The position numbers were made by a program, and so were the translations under genes. The notes beneath the pieces are model-generated. The model did no database searches. It was not told where the DNA came from and saw nothing but the letters and a program-made list of their open reading frames with translations. Positions 35,533-45,303 of a stretch of 64,000 nt of DNA are shown here, piece after piece; the stretch's first letter is position 1, and every line of letters begins with the position of its first letter. This DNA comes from Haloarcula amylovorans (GTDB taxonomy: Archaea; Halobacteriota; Halobacteria; Halobacteriales; Haloarculaceae): contig NZ_SRIF01000012.1 of assembly GCF_004681185.1 (NCBI RefSeq), forward strand, positions 29,375 through 93,374. Reading direction: 5' to 3'.

Positions 35533-36434
35533 TGATCAGAGAACATTCAGAATCCCATGACCGGAATTCGGAACGGTGGATTAGTCGACGCCGTCTTTTG
35601 GCTTCGTCTGGAACAGCCCTGCTTGCAGGAGTAGCAGGGTGTTCCGGAACCGATGGTCCCGGCAACCAGACTGAATCCCCAACAGGTTCGTCCTCTACGT
35701 CGCCGTCTACAGATTCGGTATTTGAGGAAATCAGCTTCGCGGGACCCAACCTTGTGGTGACGCTGGCTGATGATCACGATGTCGACCAACTCAATCTGAT
35801 TGGTCCAGATGGTACTACGTTCGAACAGTCAACCGTTGCACAGGGAGCTACAAGAGTCGAAATACAGATTGTCTTCAAGACTGGTGGGACGTACTCTGCC
35901 GGCGAGTACGAGTTAGTCGCCGTTTCGGGCGAGACATCTGAGTCGATGTCCCTGGAGCTTCGGCCCGATATCCAGATCGTCGATGTCGAACCGGAGTTCG
36001 ATGAAGATGATGGCTACAGTAGCGGTCGGCTCTTTGTGACGGTCGAGAACGTCGGTACTGGTCCCTCTTGGGTGTATAATATTGGCTTCCGGAATGCGCC
36101 GTATCGGAACGCACCTGAGGTAATCGAAGGAGACGGCGTTGCTGATACCACGTTCGAGCGTCCGGAGGCGAGCGAAGAATTCCTCAGCCCCGGTACTGAA
36201 CGGGAATTCCTGAAACAACGGGGTGTTCTCGTCATCGATGACAACGACGATGTCTCATGTGAGAGTGATACTGCAGAATTAACCGTTGTTGTTCAGACCC
36301 CACACGGAGATATTGAGCAACCGATTCGGGCGGAACTGTCCGGTGGATACCACATCGACGATCAAGGCGCAATCCAACACCCGTGTAAAGACGTCCAGAT
36401 TGAACTACTGGACGGGGGTGGAGACAATGCGTAG
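35532..36434 (+). CDS. Tat lipoprotein in conjugation operon
   Basis: 300 residues from the ATG overlapping the previous stop by one base. RRRLLASSG twin-arginine motif and lipobox VAGC; then a Thr/Ser-rich linker and beta-rich domains, the second with VENVGTGPSWVYNIGF that looks like a CARDB/Ig-type repeat. A disulphide pair is possible. Likely a surface-attached subunit. Overlap with both neighbours shows tight operon structure. Confidence 0.65.
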   Translation: MIREHSESHDRNSERWISRRRLLASSGTALLAGVAGCSGTDGPGNQTESPTGSSSTSPSTDSVFEEISFAGPNLVVTLADDHDVDQLNLIGPDGTTFEQSTVAQGATRVEIQIVFKTGGTYSAGEYELVAVSGETSESMSLELRPDIQIVDVEPEFDEDDGYSSGRLFVTVENVGTGPSWVYNIGFRNAPYRNAPEVIEGDGVADTTFERPEASEEFLSPGTEREFLKQRGVLVIDDNDDVSCESDTAELTVVVQTPHGDIEQPIRAELSGGYHIDDQGAIQHPCKDVQIELLDGGGDNA

Positions 36435-37800
36435 TCCCGTCCGATTCCTAGTTCGCTCTATCTTCGTCTTTTTCGGGCTACTGACTACGGGCACTGCTCC
36501 GGTTTTAGCTCAAAGTGACGGAGGCAGCGATGGAGGTGCTCTTGGAGACATTATCATCAGCGCTATCCAAGAACTCCTTGAGATACTCTTCAGCCCTATA
36601 GAGACCGTCATAGAGAATCACGGTGATGCAGTCTTGCGGACAGTGGTGGGTACTCCCCATCCAGATTCGGTGTTCAATCAGCCGACGAACGCAGCGTGGC
36701 CCGGAATTTATGACTACTACTGGGAGATGATTATCCCGCTTTCGCTATCGCTGTACGGCCTCTCGATTGGAATCGTCATTTTCCTTGAATCGACGAGCCA
36801 CTTGTTCAACGGATACCATCGCTCGAAGCTCAAGAAACGCGCCTTCGCTGGACTGCTCGGTATCTTGTCGTGGTGGTGGATCTCAGCGCTATCGTTGCGG
36901 TTTATGGATGCATTGGCTGGGTTCCTCGTCCCCTCGGTGTCAGAAATCTCGCTATTCCAGACGCTGTCGTTCACTGGGATGGGCGTGCTCGGCACGGTCG
37001 TCGCTCTCTCAACGAATTTGCTCCTATTCGTGTTGATCGGCCTGATTTACCTAGCGAGACAACTGGCACTCTACCTATTTGTGTTCCTGATGCCACTACT
37101 CATTGTATTCTGGATCCCTGGCGTCGGGCCGTTCGCCCTAGTCTCGAAATTCATGAAGAAGTTGGCCGGGTTCTACGTCCCTTTCCTGTTTATGACGGTT
37201 CCAGTTGCTCTCCTGTTCCGTCTCGGGGACATCTTGGGGACGAGCTTCGGCCCCTCAGCCGGTGAGTTCGGGGCTTGGTTGACGGCACTCGTTATCCCGC
37301 TTCTCGCCGTTGCCTCTCCGTTTGTTTTGTTCTGGCAGGCCGGGGCGTTGTTCTTCATCGCCGACAGGGCGGCCAGGCATATGTCTGCTGAGAAGGCCCG
37401 TAGTCGGTTGTCTAGAGGGCGTGAACAAGTCCAATCGGCCAAACAGGGTGGGAGAAACTTCGTTCGAGGAGTGCGCGATGAGCCCGCAGTCAAGAGCGGT
37501 GGCCAATACGTCTTGAACTCTGGTGATTCGAGAGCCCACTCTACCGGCCAACGACTCAATACGACTGGCTCTCGCCTCCGTGAAGCGATCACCGACGGCA
37601 GCGGTGGAGGGGGAGGAAACAGCGGAGGCGGAAACCTCGGCGGCGGAAATGATGATTCTACGGCCGGCTCCACCACCAGCGAGGATAGTAGTGGGAACGA
37701 CGGAGGCGAGGAATTCGATCGAGACGATGCGTTCCGGGACCCCCAGACTCGGAACCGGAATCCAGATTCAGCAGATGACCCGCCACGCTATATCCACTAA
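36427..37800 (+). CDS. VirB6/TrbL-like polytopic membrane protein
   Basis: 457 residues from MRSPVRFLVRS, overlapping the previous gene by 8 bases. Signal-like helix ending TAPVLAQS, about six transmembrane helices (about 100-330), a basic cytoplasmic region (ARHMSAEKARSRLSRGREQ) and a Gly/Asn/Ser-rich disordered tail. VirB6/TrbL proteins are polytopic core subunits of type IV secretion channels with such tails. The assignment is by layout and position, not motif. Confidence 0.6.
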   Translation: MRSPVRFLVRSIFVFFGLLTTGTAPVLAQSDGGSDGGALGDIIISAIQELLEILFSPIETVIENHGDAVLRTVVGTPHPDSVFNQPTNAAWPGIYDYYWEMIIPLSLSLYGLSIGIVIFLESTSHLFNGYHRSKLKKRAFAGLLGILSWWWISALSLRFMDALAGFLVPSVSEISLFQTLSFTGMGVLGTVVALSTNLLLFVLIGLIYLARQLALYLFVFLMPLLIVFWIPGVGPFALVSKFMKKLAGFYVPFLFMTVPVALLFRLGDILGTSFGPSAGEFGAWLTALVIPLLAVASPFVLFWQAGALFFIADRAARHMSAEKARSRLSRGREQVQSAKQGGRNFVRGVRDEPAVKSGGQYVLNSGDSRAHSTGQRLNTTGSRLREAITDGSGGGGGNSGGGNLGGGNDDSTAGSTTSEDSSGNDGGEEFDRDDAFRDPQTRNRNPDSADDPPRYIH

Positions 37801-37806
37801 CAACCC

Positions 37807-38820
37807 ATGAGCTCCGCAACTGACCCCGCGAAACGAATTCCGAAGTCACTCGGTACCGACACCCAGTTCCTCGGGAAGTACTCGCTGACGGACCTCGCCG
37901 TCGCCGGTCTTCCCGGTGTACTGGTAGTCCTGGTGACGCAGGTCGTTATCCCACCGTCACTCACCGTTCGTGGCATTCCGGTGTCCGCCCTCACGATCCC
38001 CCTCGCAGCGATTGCGATCGCCTTCGGTGGGCTGTTCGTCTACCTCACGCCCGGCTACACCAACAGTCTCGACTGGCTCGGTCTGTTCGTGAACTTCCAC
38101 CGCAGCGAGACGGAGATCGCCCACGAGGAGGCGAAGGAGTACACTCACGTCGAGCGCGTCTACCCGCGACAAGACGCCATCGAGCGGACGGACCGGGCTC
38201 TTGTCGGAGCCGTTCAGGTGTCGCCACCGACGATGGCGCTCGCGACCGACGAGGAGTGGGCCCAGAAGGCGGAGGCCTTCCAGGACTTCGTCAATACGAC
38301 CGTCGAGTTCCCGATCCAGATTTACTCGACGACGCAGGCGTTCCCCGCCGACGAGTACGTCGGGCGGTACGAAGACCGGTTGAGCGACCCGGACGTCAAA
38401 TCGAACGAGAAACTCCAGGCGCTCATCGAACACTACGTCGACTGGTACGACCGGGAGCTGGCGCAGCGTCAGATGACCATTCGCGACCACTACGTCCTGA
38501 TTCCGGTACGACCTGAGGAGGTCCGATACGAACGGGCCAGCCTCCTCGAAAAGCTCGCTAGGATCCCCGTACTGGGCATCCTCATCCAGATTGTCACGGC
38601 GCCGCCGGAGGAGGAAGAGCGAGCCGCGATGCTCGAGGAACTGGACGAGCGGCGCCGGCGGGTCGAGCGCGGCCTCCGCGGCATCGAGGGGTGTGACACG
38701 CGCCCCGTTGATGCGGCCGAACTCACCCGCCTCATCGCGGAATACTGGACCGGCACGGAAATCGAGTACGGCGACCCCGAACAGGTGCTTCGAACGTCCC
38801 CCGTCATCAACAAGTCATGA
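37807..38820 (+). CDS. PrgI/VirB3-like membrane protein with cytoplasmic domain
   Basis: 337 residues. Two helices near the N-terminus (about 30-50 and 60-80) preceded by KSLGTDTQFLGKYSLTDLAVAG, the pattern of the PrgI/VirB3 family, then a long cytoplasmic domain with coiled-coil stretches (ELDERRRRVERGLRGIEG). Overlaps the VirB4-like gene by 4 bases, as VirB3 and VirB4 genes do in bacterial systems. The cytoplasmic domain may correspond to the N-terminal part of bacterial VirB4, inferred. Confidence 0.65.
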   Translation: MSSATDPAKRIPKSLGTDTQFLGKYSLTDLAVAGLPGVLVVLVTQVVIPPSLTVRGIPVSALTIPLAAIAIAFGGLFVYLTPGYTNSLDWLGLFVNFHRSETEIAHEEAKEYTHVERVYPRQDAIERTDRALVGAVQVSPPTMALATDEEWAQKAEAFQDFVNTTVEFPIQIYSTTQAFPADEYVGRYEDRLSDPDVKSNEKLQALIEHYVDWYDRELAQRQMTIRDHYVLIPVRPEEVRYERASLLEKLARIPVLGILIQIVTAPPEEEERAAMLEELDERRRRVERGLRGIEGCDTRPVDAAELTRLIAEYWTGTEIEYGDPEQVLRTSPVINKS

Positions 38821-40901
38821 TTGGAAACCTGCTGCCCTTCACCGGCTCGGATAGTTCAGAAACTGACGACGAGGCGACCGCAGACGAGGCCCCCGACGAA
38901 GAGGGGGAAGATGCTGAATCACAGTTTACCGTGGACTACGAGGCCGACGGTGAGGCAGTCGACGGCATCCCCGAGATCCATCAGACCGTCGTCTCGCCGT
39001 CGAGTATCGAGCGAACGCCCAGCGCCCTCCGGACTGACACCCAGTGGGCGCAGAGTCTGTGGGTCGGTGAGTATCCCGATGCTCCGATGGATGGCTTCCT
39101 CGAAAAACTGTACGCGGCCGCCGAGACCCAACAGACAGATGTCAGCATCCACATCGATCCTCGTGATACGCGAGAGACGTTGGATTCGCTGGAGAACAAG
39201 ATCGAGGACCTCGAAGCCGACTACGAGTACCTGACCGAGAAGCATCGTGCGAGCGCCCGGGGCGTCGAGAAAGACCTCGAGGACCACCAGGAGATGTACG
39301 ACGTCCTTCGGAACACGACGATGCAGGCGTTCGACGTCTCGATGTATCTCACGGTCAGGGGCAACGATCGCGAGAACATCGACGCCGAGTCGGTGTCGAC
39401 GACAGCCCGACAAGCGCCTGCGAATCTGACGCCGGTGACGCCCCGGTGGTCACAGCTGAAGACGTTCACCTCAGCGAGCCCGATCGCCCTGGATCAGTTC
39501 AACGAGACGCTCGACAGCAAGACGCCGATGCTCGGCGGGGCAGTCGGCGCGATGTTCCCCTTCGTTTCCGGTGCGTTTGCGGAACCCGGTATCGAATACG
39601 GGACGTACGCGCTGAATTCGAGTCCACTCATCCTCGACCGATTCAAACGGCAAACCGGCTACTGTATGATGGTTATCGGCCGGCTCGGCGCAGGCAAATC
39701 CTTCGCGACGAAGCTCCGGCTCGTGCGGCGGGCGATGTTCGACGAGGATACGGTCGTCATTATGCTCGACCCGATGCGGGGGTTCGCCGGCGTCAACGAG
39801 GCGCTCGATGGCGAGCGGATCACGGTCGGTGGCCGGCGGGGGCTGAACCCGCTGGAAATCAAACCGACGCCCGACCACGTCCTGCAGGAGGTCGACGACA
39901 TCGACCCGTGGGGCGAGCAGATCAACTGGGTGATGACCTTCTTCGCGACGTTCTTCGAGCACGTCGCAGACCATCCACTCGGCGAGCGCAACCAGACGCT
40001 CCGGCGGGCCGTCCAAGAAGCCTACGAGAAGCGCGGGATCACCCGCGATCCAGAGACGCACACCCGGGACTCGCCCACCATCCACGACGTCATCACGGTC
40101 CTCGAAGAGATGGTCGAAGACCCCGAGGAGTACGGCTACGTCACGGATGGGGAGCAGGAAGCCGTCCAGTCCGATGCTCAGTCGCTACTCAAGGACCTCC
40201 GACCGTCATTCCGCGAGGGCGGTGAACTCGAGAATCTGGCTCGCCCCTCCGAGTTCGACCTCGATTCGAAGGTCATCTACCTCGATCTCCACCAGGAGGA
40301 GGGGACCCGTGGCCGGGCGGAGACCAGCCTGATGATGCAGGTGCTGTTCAACAGCGTCTACGAGCGGGTCAAACAGACCGACAAGCGCGTCGTCTTCTGT
40401 ATCGACGAGGCGCACTACCTGATGAACGACGCCGTCTCGTTGGACTTCCTGGAGACAGCCGTCCGGCACAGCCGCCACTTCGATCTGAGCCTCGAATTCA
40501 TCACGCAAACGGGGGGTGAATTCGCGCTGACGCCGGAGGCACGCACCATCGCGAACCTCTGTTCGTTGACCGTCCTCCACCGCGTCAATGAGGAGAAAGA
40601 GAAGATCGCCAAGTGGTTCGACCTCAGCGAGCGGCAGGTGAACTGGGTTACCTCCGCGAAGGCCGGGGAAGACGAGGACGGCTACTCTGAGGCGCTCGTC
40701 GGTATCGACCAGGAGGGATGGTTCCCACTCCGAATTCGGGCAAGTGACTACGAGGCTCACGTTATCGACGGCGGCGCTGCGGACGTGGCCGAGCTTGAAC
40801 CCGAGCCGACGACGAGCGTGACGAATCCAGATAGCCGACCCGCCGGAACGCGTGCCGACGGCGGTGAACCAACTAGCACTACCACTCAGGAGGATGACTG
40901 A
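38817..40901 (+). CDS. virB4: VirB4-like conjugation ATPase
   Basis: 694 residues. Acidic N-terminus, alpha-helical domain, then the ATPase core with Walker A GRLGAGKS (288-295) and Walker B RVVFCIDEAH (524-533, D530/E531), plus the SLEFITQTGGEF arm. The match to VirB4/TraC/CagE and HerA-FtsK ATPases is clear. VirB4 powers pilus assembly and transfer. It overlaps the coupling protein gene by 8 bases. Confidence 0.9.
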   Translation: MIGNLLPFTGSDSSETDDEATADEAPDEEGEDAESQFTVDYEADGEAVDGIPEIHQTVVSPSSIERTPSALRTDTQWAQSLWVGEYPDAPMDGFLEKLYAAAETQQTDVSIHIDPRDTRETLDSLENKIEDLEADYEYLTEKHRASARGVEKDLEDHQEMYDVLRNTTMQAFDVSMYLTVRGNDRENIDAESVSTTARQAPANLTPVTPRWSQLKTFTSASPIALDQFNETLDSKTPMLGGAVGAMFPFVSGAFAEPGIEYGTYALNSSPLILDRFKRQTGYCMMVIGRLGAGKSFATKLRLVRRAMFDEDTVVIMLDPMRGFAGVNEALDGERITVGGRRGLNPLEIKPTPDHVLQEVDDIDPWGEQINWVMTFFATFFEHVADHPLGERNQTLRRAVQEAYEKRGITRDPETHTRDSPTIHDVITVLEEMVEDPEEYGYVTDGEQEAVQSDAQSLLKDLRPSFREGGELENLARPSEFDLDSKVIYLDLHQEEGTRGRAETSLMMQVLFNSVYERVKQTDKRVVFCIDEAHYLMNDAVSLDFLETAVRHSRHFDLSLEFITQTGGEFALTPEARTIANLCSLTVLHRVNEEKEKIAKWFDLSERQVNWVTSAKAGEDEDGYSEALVGIDQEGWFPLRIRASDYEAHVIDGGAADVAELEPEPTTSVTNPDSRPAGTRADGGEPTSTTTQEDD

Positions 40902-43900
40902 ACAGACCCCGTCAGAAATCCCGTCAGTGGCTAACGGCGACGAGTACATCCGGATCACTCCCTCCCGGAGCGATCTCGCGCCGGAGACCGTAGTCCGTCA
41001 ACTGGCCGGCCTCCACGGCCTTGACGCTGGCAACGACGGACTTCTCGCAAGTATCGGTCCCTTCGGCGATCCGCCACCGGTGTTCGAGTTCCTCGCAGTG
41101 AGTGAGGGGGCAGACGAGCCGGTCGAGTTCTATTACGGGGCCGACCGCCGGTTAGATGCCTTCGAAGAACGCCTCCGGACGCTGTATCCTCCGACCGTCA
41201 CGTTCGAGCGGGTCACCCTTGACTTGGAAACGAAGCTACTCCCATCGACAGCAGACCCGTCTCAGGACCACAGTGCCGGAGGTGACGATAGCCACGGAAT
41301 GAACCCCAGGACAGCTGAGGAATTCTCCGGAGACCCGAATTCGGATTCAGAGCCCGTGACTCTCTTCGATTCGACGGGGCAGGAACCGGTCGGTGATGGC
41401 GGAAGTGTGCTGTCGGAGAGCACTATGTCGCAGGACGAGGACGAAGTCTTGTTCGAGGCCGATTCGAGTGACGAGTCCACAGCGGCTGGTCCGTCCGACT
41501 CCGAACTCGATGCCGATCACCAGCCGGCTCATACGCAACCGACCGTCGATGAGACGACCCCACTCGGAATCAGTTGGCACGGGCAGGCTACCCGGCGGGA
41601 AGACTGGATGACGACACTACCCCAATTCACGAATACGGAAGACGACGATGACGATCACGCTCGGGCCCCGCTCGCGTCACTCATCGATCAGCTGACCCGG
41701 GCCGAACACCCGATCGCGTTCCAGGTACTCTTTCAGCGGAAATCGGACTGGACGCACGAGGCACGAGAGCGCCAGCGGAAGCTCCGTGAAGGCGAAGACC
41801 GGGTCGTCGACTGGTTCTTCGGAGAACTCCTCGGAAACACAGAGAACGAACCACAGAGTCCGTCGAACACCGGGCGACAGCGTCGGTATCTCGACATCGG
41901 TGGGCGAGAGCGGGTCGAGGCTATCGACGAGAAGGAGCCACAGCACACGTTCACGGTGAATATGCGGGCACTTTCGCTCGTGACCTCCGACCGACAACGA
42001 GAGCGGGTTGACCATCGTCTCGATGATATCGGGTCGGTATTCGATCACCTGAACGGGCCGCACTATCGGCTCCGACCGAAGCGCATCCGCCGTGGGCTTC
42101 GAAAGGGGCGGCGAGCCAAGAAGCACGCCGACCGGGTACTCAACGCTACGTTGGCTACCAAGAGCGACTGGCGGAAGACCCGCCCCGATCTCGTCCTCGG
42201 GCCGGCTGAGTTGGCGAACTTCGTGGTCGTTCCGCCGGCAACTGACCTCACGACCGAGGGCGGGCGGGGGTCCGACGCCGAACCCGAGAGCCGGACGCCC
42301 CTGCCACTCCCGGCGCAGGACCACATGGATGCGTTCACGGACGCCGGGATGGCGATCGGCCGCGGTCTTGGGGAAGACGGTACGCCCACGTCGGAGCCGA
42401 TGCGGATTCCCCCGCATCTACTTCCGTTCCACGTCGGCCGGTTCGCGAAGAGCGGCGCCGGCAAATCGGTCGCGCTTGAAAACGACGCCCTCTCGCTGTA
42501 CGACCAGACGAACGGGCCAGTGTTCATCATCGACTCCAAGGGCGGGAATTTCCCCGAGAACTATATGCGGGCTCACGCGAAGCGCTTCGGCACCGACGAC
42601 CTCGAGGAGAACGTCCTCCACTTCTCGGTGCCCGACATCCTGCCTGGCTTCGCGTTCTTCGACATCACGCCGGCATTGGAGGACGGCGTCCGACGCGTCG
42701 ACGCGATTCAGGACAAGGCCGACCACTACGAGGAGCTCATCAAGCTCGTGATGGGGCCGGAGCGGTACGAGGACGCCATCGCCTCGCCGACGCTCATCAA
42801 GTACCTCATCAAGGCGATGTACGACGAGGAGTACGGCCTCGAAAACGGACACTTCCGGCAGGATACAAACTACTTCACCCACGACCAGTTTGAGCAGGCG
42901 GTGACCCAGTTCCACGCCGCCGGGCCACCAGATTCGACACCCGAAGATGCACCGCGAGCCAGCGACCCGCAGGTCGCCGAGAAACTGGAGCGACACCTGC
43001 GCTCGAACCCGGCGACGTTCTCGAACGTCGTGAGCGGCATCAGCAACCGGATGGACTACATCACGCAGGACGCCCATCTCCGGCGGATCTTCAACAATAC
43101 CGAGTCACAGTTCGACTTCCGCGACCTCCTCGACGAGGACAAAGTAGTCATCTTCGACCTCGGCGATCTCCGCGACGAGGCCGCCCGTGTGATGACCGGC
43201 GTCATTCTGACGCAGCTCTACGATGCTGTCAAGCGTCGCGACGGCGACGAGCTGGCCCGCAAGCCAGACGACTACGTGGCGAACCTGCTCATCGACGAAG
43301 CGTCGTCGGTCGTCGTCTCTGATACGCTGACGACGCTGCTCGAAAAGGGGCGGGAGTTCCGGCTATCCATCGAACTCGTGACGCAGTTCCCTGAGCAGAT
43401 GAAGGAGGCCGGCAACCGCGAGGTCTACCTGAACGTCCTGAACAACATCGGCAGTCCGCTCGTCGGGAAGATCGCCGTCGACGCCGACATCGCCGAGGCA
43501 CTCTCACACGAGGCAATGGATCCCGTCGAGTTCAAGAATCGGATCAGTTCCCTCCCGCGTGGCGAGTGGATCGCACAGCTCCCGAGCCCAGAGTTCGGCG
43601 AAACCGGCCCCGACCCGTTCAGTATCGAACCCCTTCCGATTCCACCCGGTCATCCCGATAGCGAGCAGCCACTGACCGGGACGCAAGAAGAGCGATTCCA
43701 AGACGCCTTGGACGCCGTCCACGAGCATACCCGCGAGGAGTACGGGGTCGCCGGCGGGACGACCGTGGAGAGCCGTGACGCTGCGACTGACGTCGCTCTG
43801 GAGAACGCGGATGACCTACCGTTGGAAGTCGCGATGGCCCGTGCGATTCGCGCCGTCCAGCTGTCGAACGACGTACGTGAGACGAACGGCTGGGTCTCCG

Positions 43901-45264
43901 TCGAGGACGTCGATGAGGAACTGCTCTCGCGCATCGAGGAAGACACCATCGAGGCGCAGGGCTACGAGACACTACCAGAAGTGAGGGAGGCGTCCTCGCT
44001 CATCGAGGTCGATCTCCCGGACGGTGGTTCGTCGGTGCAGTGTCGGCTCACAGACGAGGGTGAGCAAGCAGCCGCGCCCGACACGTCGACATCACCGACC
44101 GGCGGGGGCGAGCACCACGATGCAGTCCTTGAAACGGTCGAGCAATCCCTCGCAACTGCGGGGTTCTCCGTGGAGGTCCTCGATCAGAACGGGGAGTCCC
44201 GCCCCGATGCCATCGCGACGCATCCGGATCTCGACCGGGAGCTCCAGGTGGAGGTCGAAACCACCACCCACGTCCGGCCGGCGAAGGTCCTCACGAACCT
44301 CCGGAAGGCCCAGGAACAGGAGCGAATCCCGCTGTTCGTCGTCGCAGACCACGACGATCAGCCGGCTGACGAGATTGCCGACCGGCTTGCGAAAATCCTC
44401 AGCGAGCCGCGAAATCAGCTCTCCTCCGGGGAAACACGGCTGTATACGATGAACCACAACGTCACATTCAACGGTGGTGCGCGAGCCGCGGATGGAGTGA
44501 CGGCCGTCCGACCGGCCACTGGTGGTAGTCGCCACACCCGCTGGTTCGAGCGGGACGGTGCGTTCGTCCTCGAGGATAGTGCCGGAGACCAGCACGCCCG
44601 GATCGACTCCTTCGACGCTGTGTCGAAAGATCAGTTCCCGGCGACGTACAGCTACGACGCCGAGAGCGAGTCATACACCGTCTTTAGGCCGGGAGAACTT
44701 CCCGAGTCCTACGAGTCACGTGAGGCGTTCGAAGCGGATTGGGTACCTGTCAAGCGCCCGTTCGTGCCCAGTACCGACCTACCCGTTCCGGAGTACACGG
44801 ATGATTCGTATGCGATAGGTGTCATCGAGGATGAGCAGAATCTCGAGCTCTACACTCGAGACTCTGACGCGACCAAAGACCTTGCTGGGCTCATTGAGGC
44901 GATCGAAAACAATGAACTCCATCTGGCAGGTGTGGAGCCAGACGAACCTGCCGATAAGCAATCTATGAAGCAGGAAGACCACGAGAACGATCCGTTCGGC
45001 ATCCAAGCATTCGTCCGCGATAGCATCGTTAAATCCGGCGACGGGGTCGTCGCGGTCGCTGAGGTCTACGATGCGTACGAGCAATATGCGACGGCCGAGG
45101 AGTACGAGGTGAAGCCAAAAAACCGGTTCACACGTACGCTTCGCGACCACGTTGCGTTCGAGCGTGACAAGAAGTGGTTGGACGGTCAGACGCGACGCTG
45201 TTACGTCGGAATCGAGCTGGACGACGCCGGCGACCAGGAGGAACCGAATGATGCCAGTGCGTAG
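40894..45264 (+). CDS. VirD4/TraD-like coupling ATPase with C-terminal nuclease-like and winged-helix regions
   Basis: About 1456 residues, far longer than the 600-700 of usual coupling proteins. Walker A is KSGAGKS (519-525), Walker B LLIDEAS (798-804, D801/E802), with the FTELVTQ-like SIELVTQF segment. After the ATPase core and acidic linkers, about 1070-1200 has an alpha/beta region with D1105 and E1120-V-E1122 (QVEVETTTHVRPAKVL), PD-(D/E)XK nuclease-like but with E in place of the usual K. The end (about 1370-1456: FVRDSIVKSGDGVVAVAEVYDAYEQ) resembles the winged-helix end of phage/plasmid primases. Start chosen at the ATG that overlaps the VirB4 stop (ATGACTGA). Confidence 0.8.
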   Translation: MTEQTPSEIPSVANGDEYIRITPSRSDLAPETVVRQLAGLHGLDAGNDGLLASIGPFGDPPPVFEFLAVSEGADEPVEFYYGADRRLDAFEERLRTLYPPTVTFERVTLDLETKLLPSTADPSQDHSAGGDDSHGMNPRTAEEFSGDPNSDSEPVTLFDSTGQEPVGDGGSVLSESTMSQDEDEVLFEADSSDESTAAGPSDSELDADHQPAHTQPTVDETTPLGISWHGQATRREDWMTTLPQFTNTEDDDDDHARAPLASLIDQLTRAEHPIAFQVLFQRKSDWTHEARERQRKLREGEDRVVDWFFGELLGNTENEPQSPSNTGRQRRYLDIGGRERVEAIDEKEPQHTFTVNMRALSLVTSDRQRERVDHRLDDIGSVFDHLNGPHYRLRPKRIRRGLRKGRRAKKHADRVLNATLATKSDWRKTRPDLVLGPAELANFVVVPPATDLTTEGGRGSDAEPESRTPLPLPAQDHMDAFTDAGMAIGRGLGEDGTPTSEPMRIPPHLLPFHVGRFAKSGAGKSVALENDALSLYDQTNGPVFIIDSKGGNFPENYMRAHAKRFGTDDLEENVLHFSVPDILPGFAFFDITPALEDGVRRVDAIQDKADHYEELIKLVMGPERYEDAIASPTLIKYLIKAMYDEEYGLENGHFRQDTNYFTHDQFEQAVTQFHAAGPPDSTPEDAPRASDPQVAEKLERHLRSNPATFSNVVSGISNRMDYITQDAHLRRIFNNTESQFDFRDLLDEDKVVIFDLGDLRDEAARVMTGVILTQLYDAVKRRDGDELARKPDDYVANLLIDEASSVVVSDTLTTLLEKGREFRLSIELVTQFPEQMKEAGNREVYLNVLNNIGSPLVGKIAVDADIAEALSHEAMDPVEFKNRISSLPRGEWIAQLPSPEFGETGPDPFSIEPLPIPPGHPDSEQPLTGTQEERFQDALDAVHEHTREEYGVAGGTTVESRDAATDVALENADDLPLEVAMARAIRAVQLSNDVRETNGWVSVEDVDEELLSRIEEDTIEAQGYETLPEVREASSLIEVDLPDGGSSVQCRLTDEGEQAAAPDTSTSPTGGGEHHDAVLETVEQSLATAGFSVEVLDQNGESRPDAIATHPDLDRELQVEVETTTHVRPAKVLTNLRKAQEQERIPLFVVADHDDQPADEIADRLAKILSEPRNQLSSGETRLYTMNHNVTFNGGARAADGVTAVRPATGGSRHTRWFERDGAFVLEDSAGDQHARIDSFDAVSKDQFPATYSYDAESESYTVFRPGELPESYESREAFEADWVPVKRPFVPSTDLPVPEYTDDSYAIGVIEDEQNLELYTRDSDATKDLAGLIEAIENNELHLAGVEPDEPADKQSMKQEDHENDPFGIQAFVRDSIVKSGDGVVAVAEVYDAYEQYATAEEYEVKPKNRFTRTLRDHVAFERDKKWLDGQTRRCYVGIELDDAGDQEEPNDASA

Positions 45265-45303
45265 TCGTTTCGCTCCCGCTCAGGAGGTGCAGGAGCACAC
45301 GAA

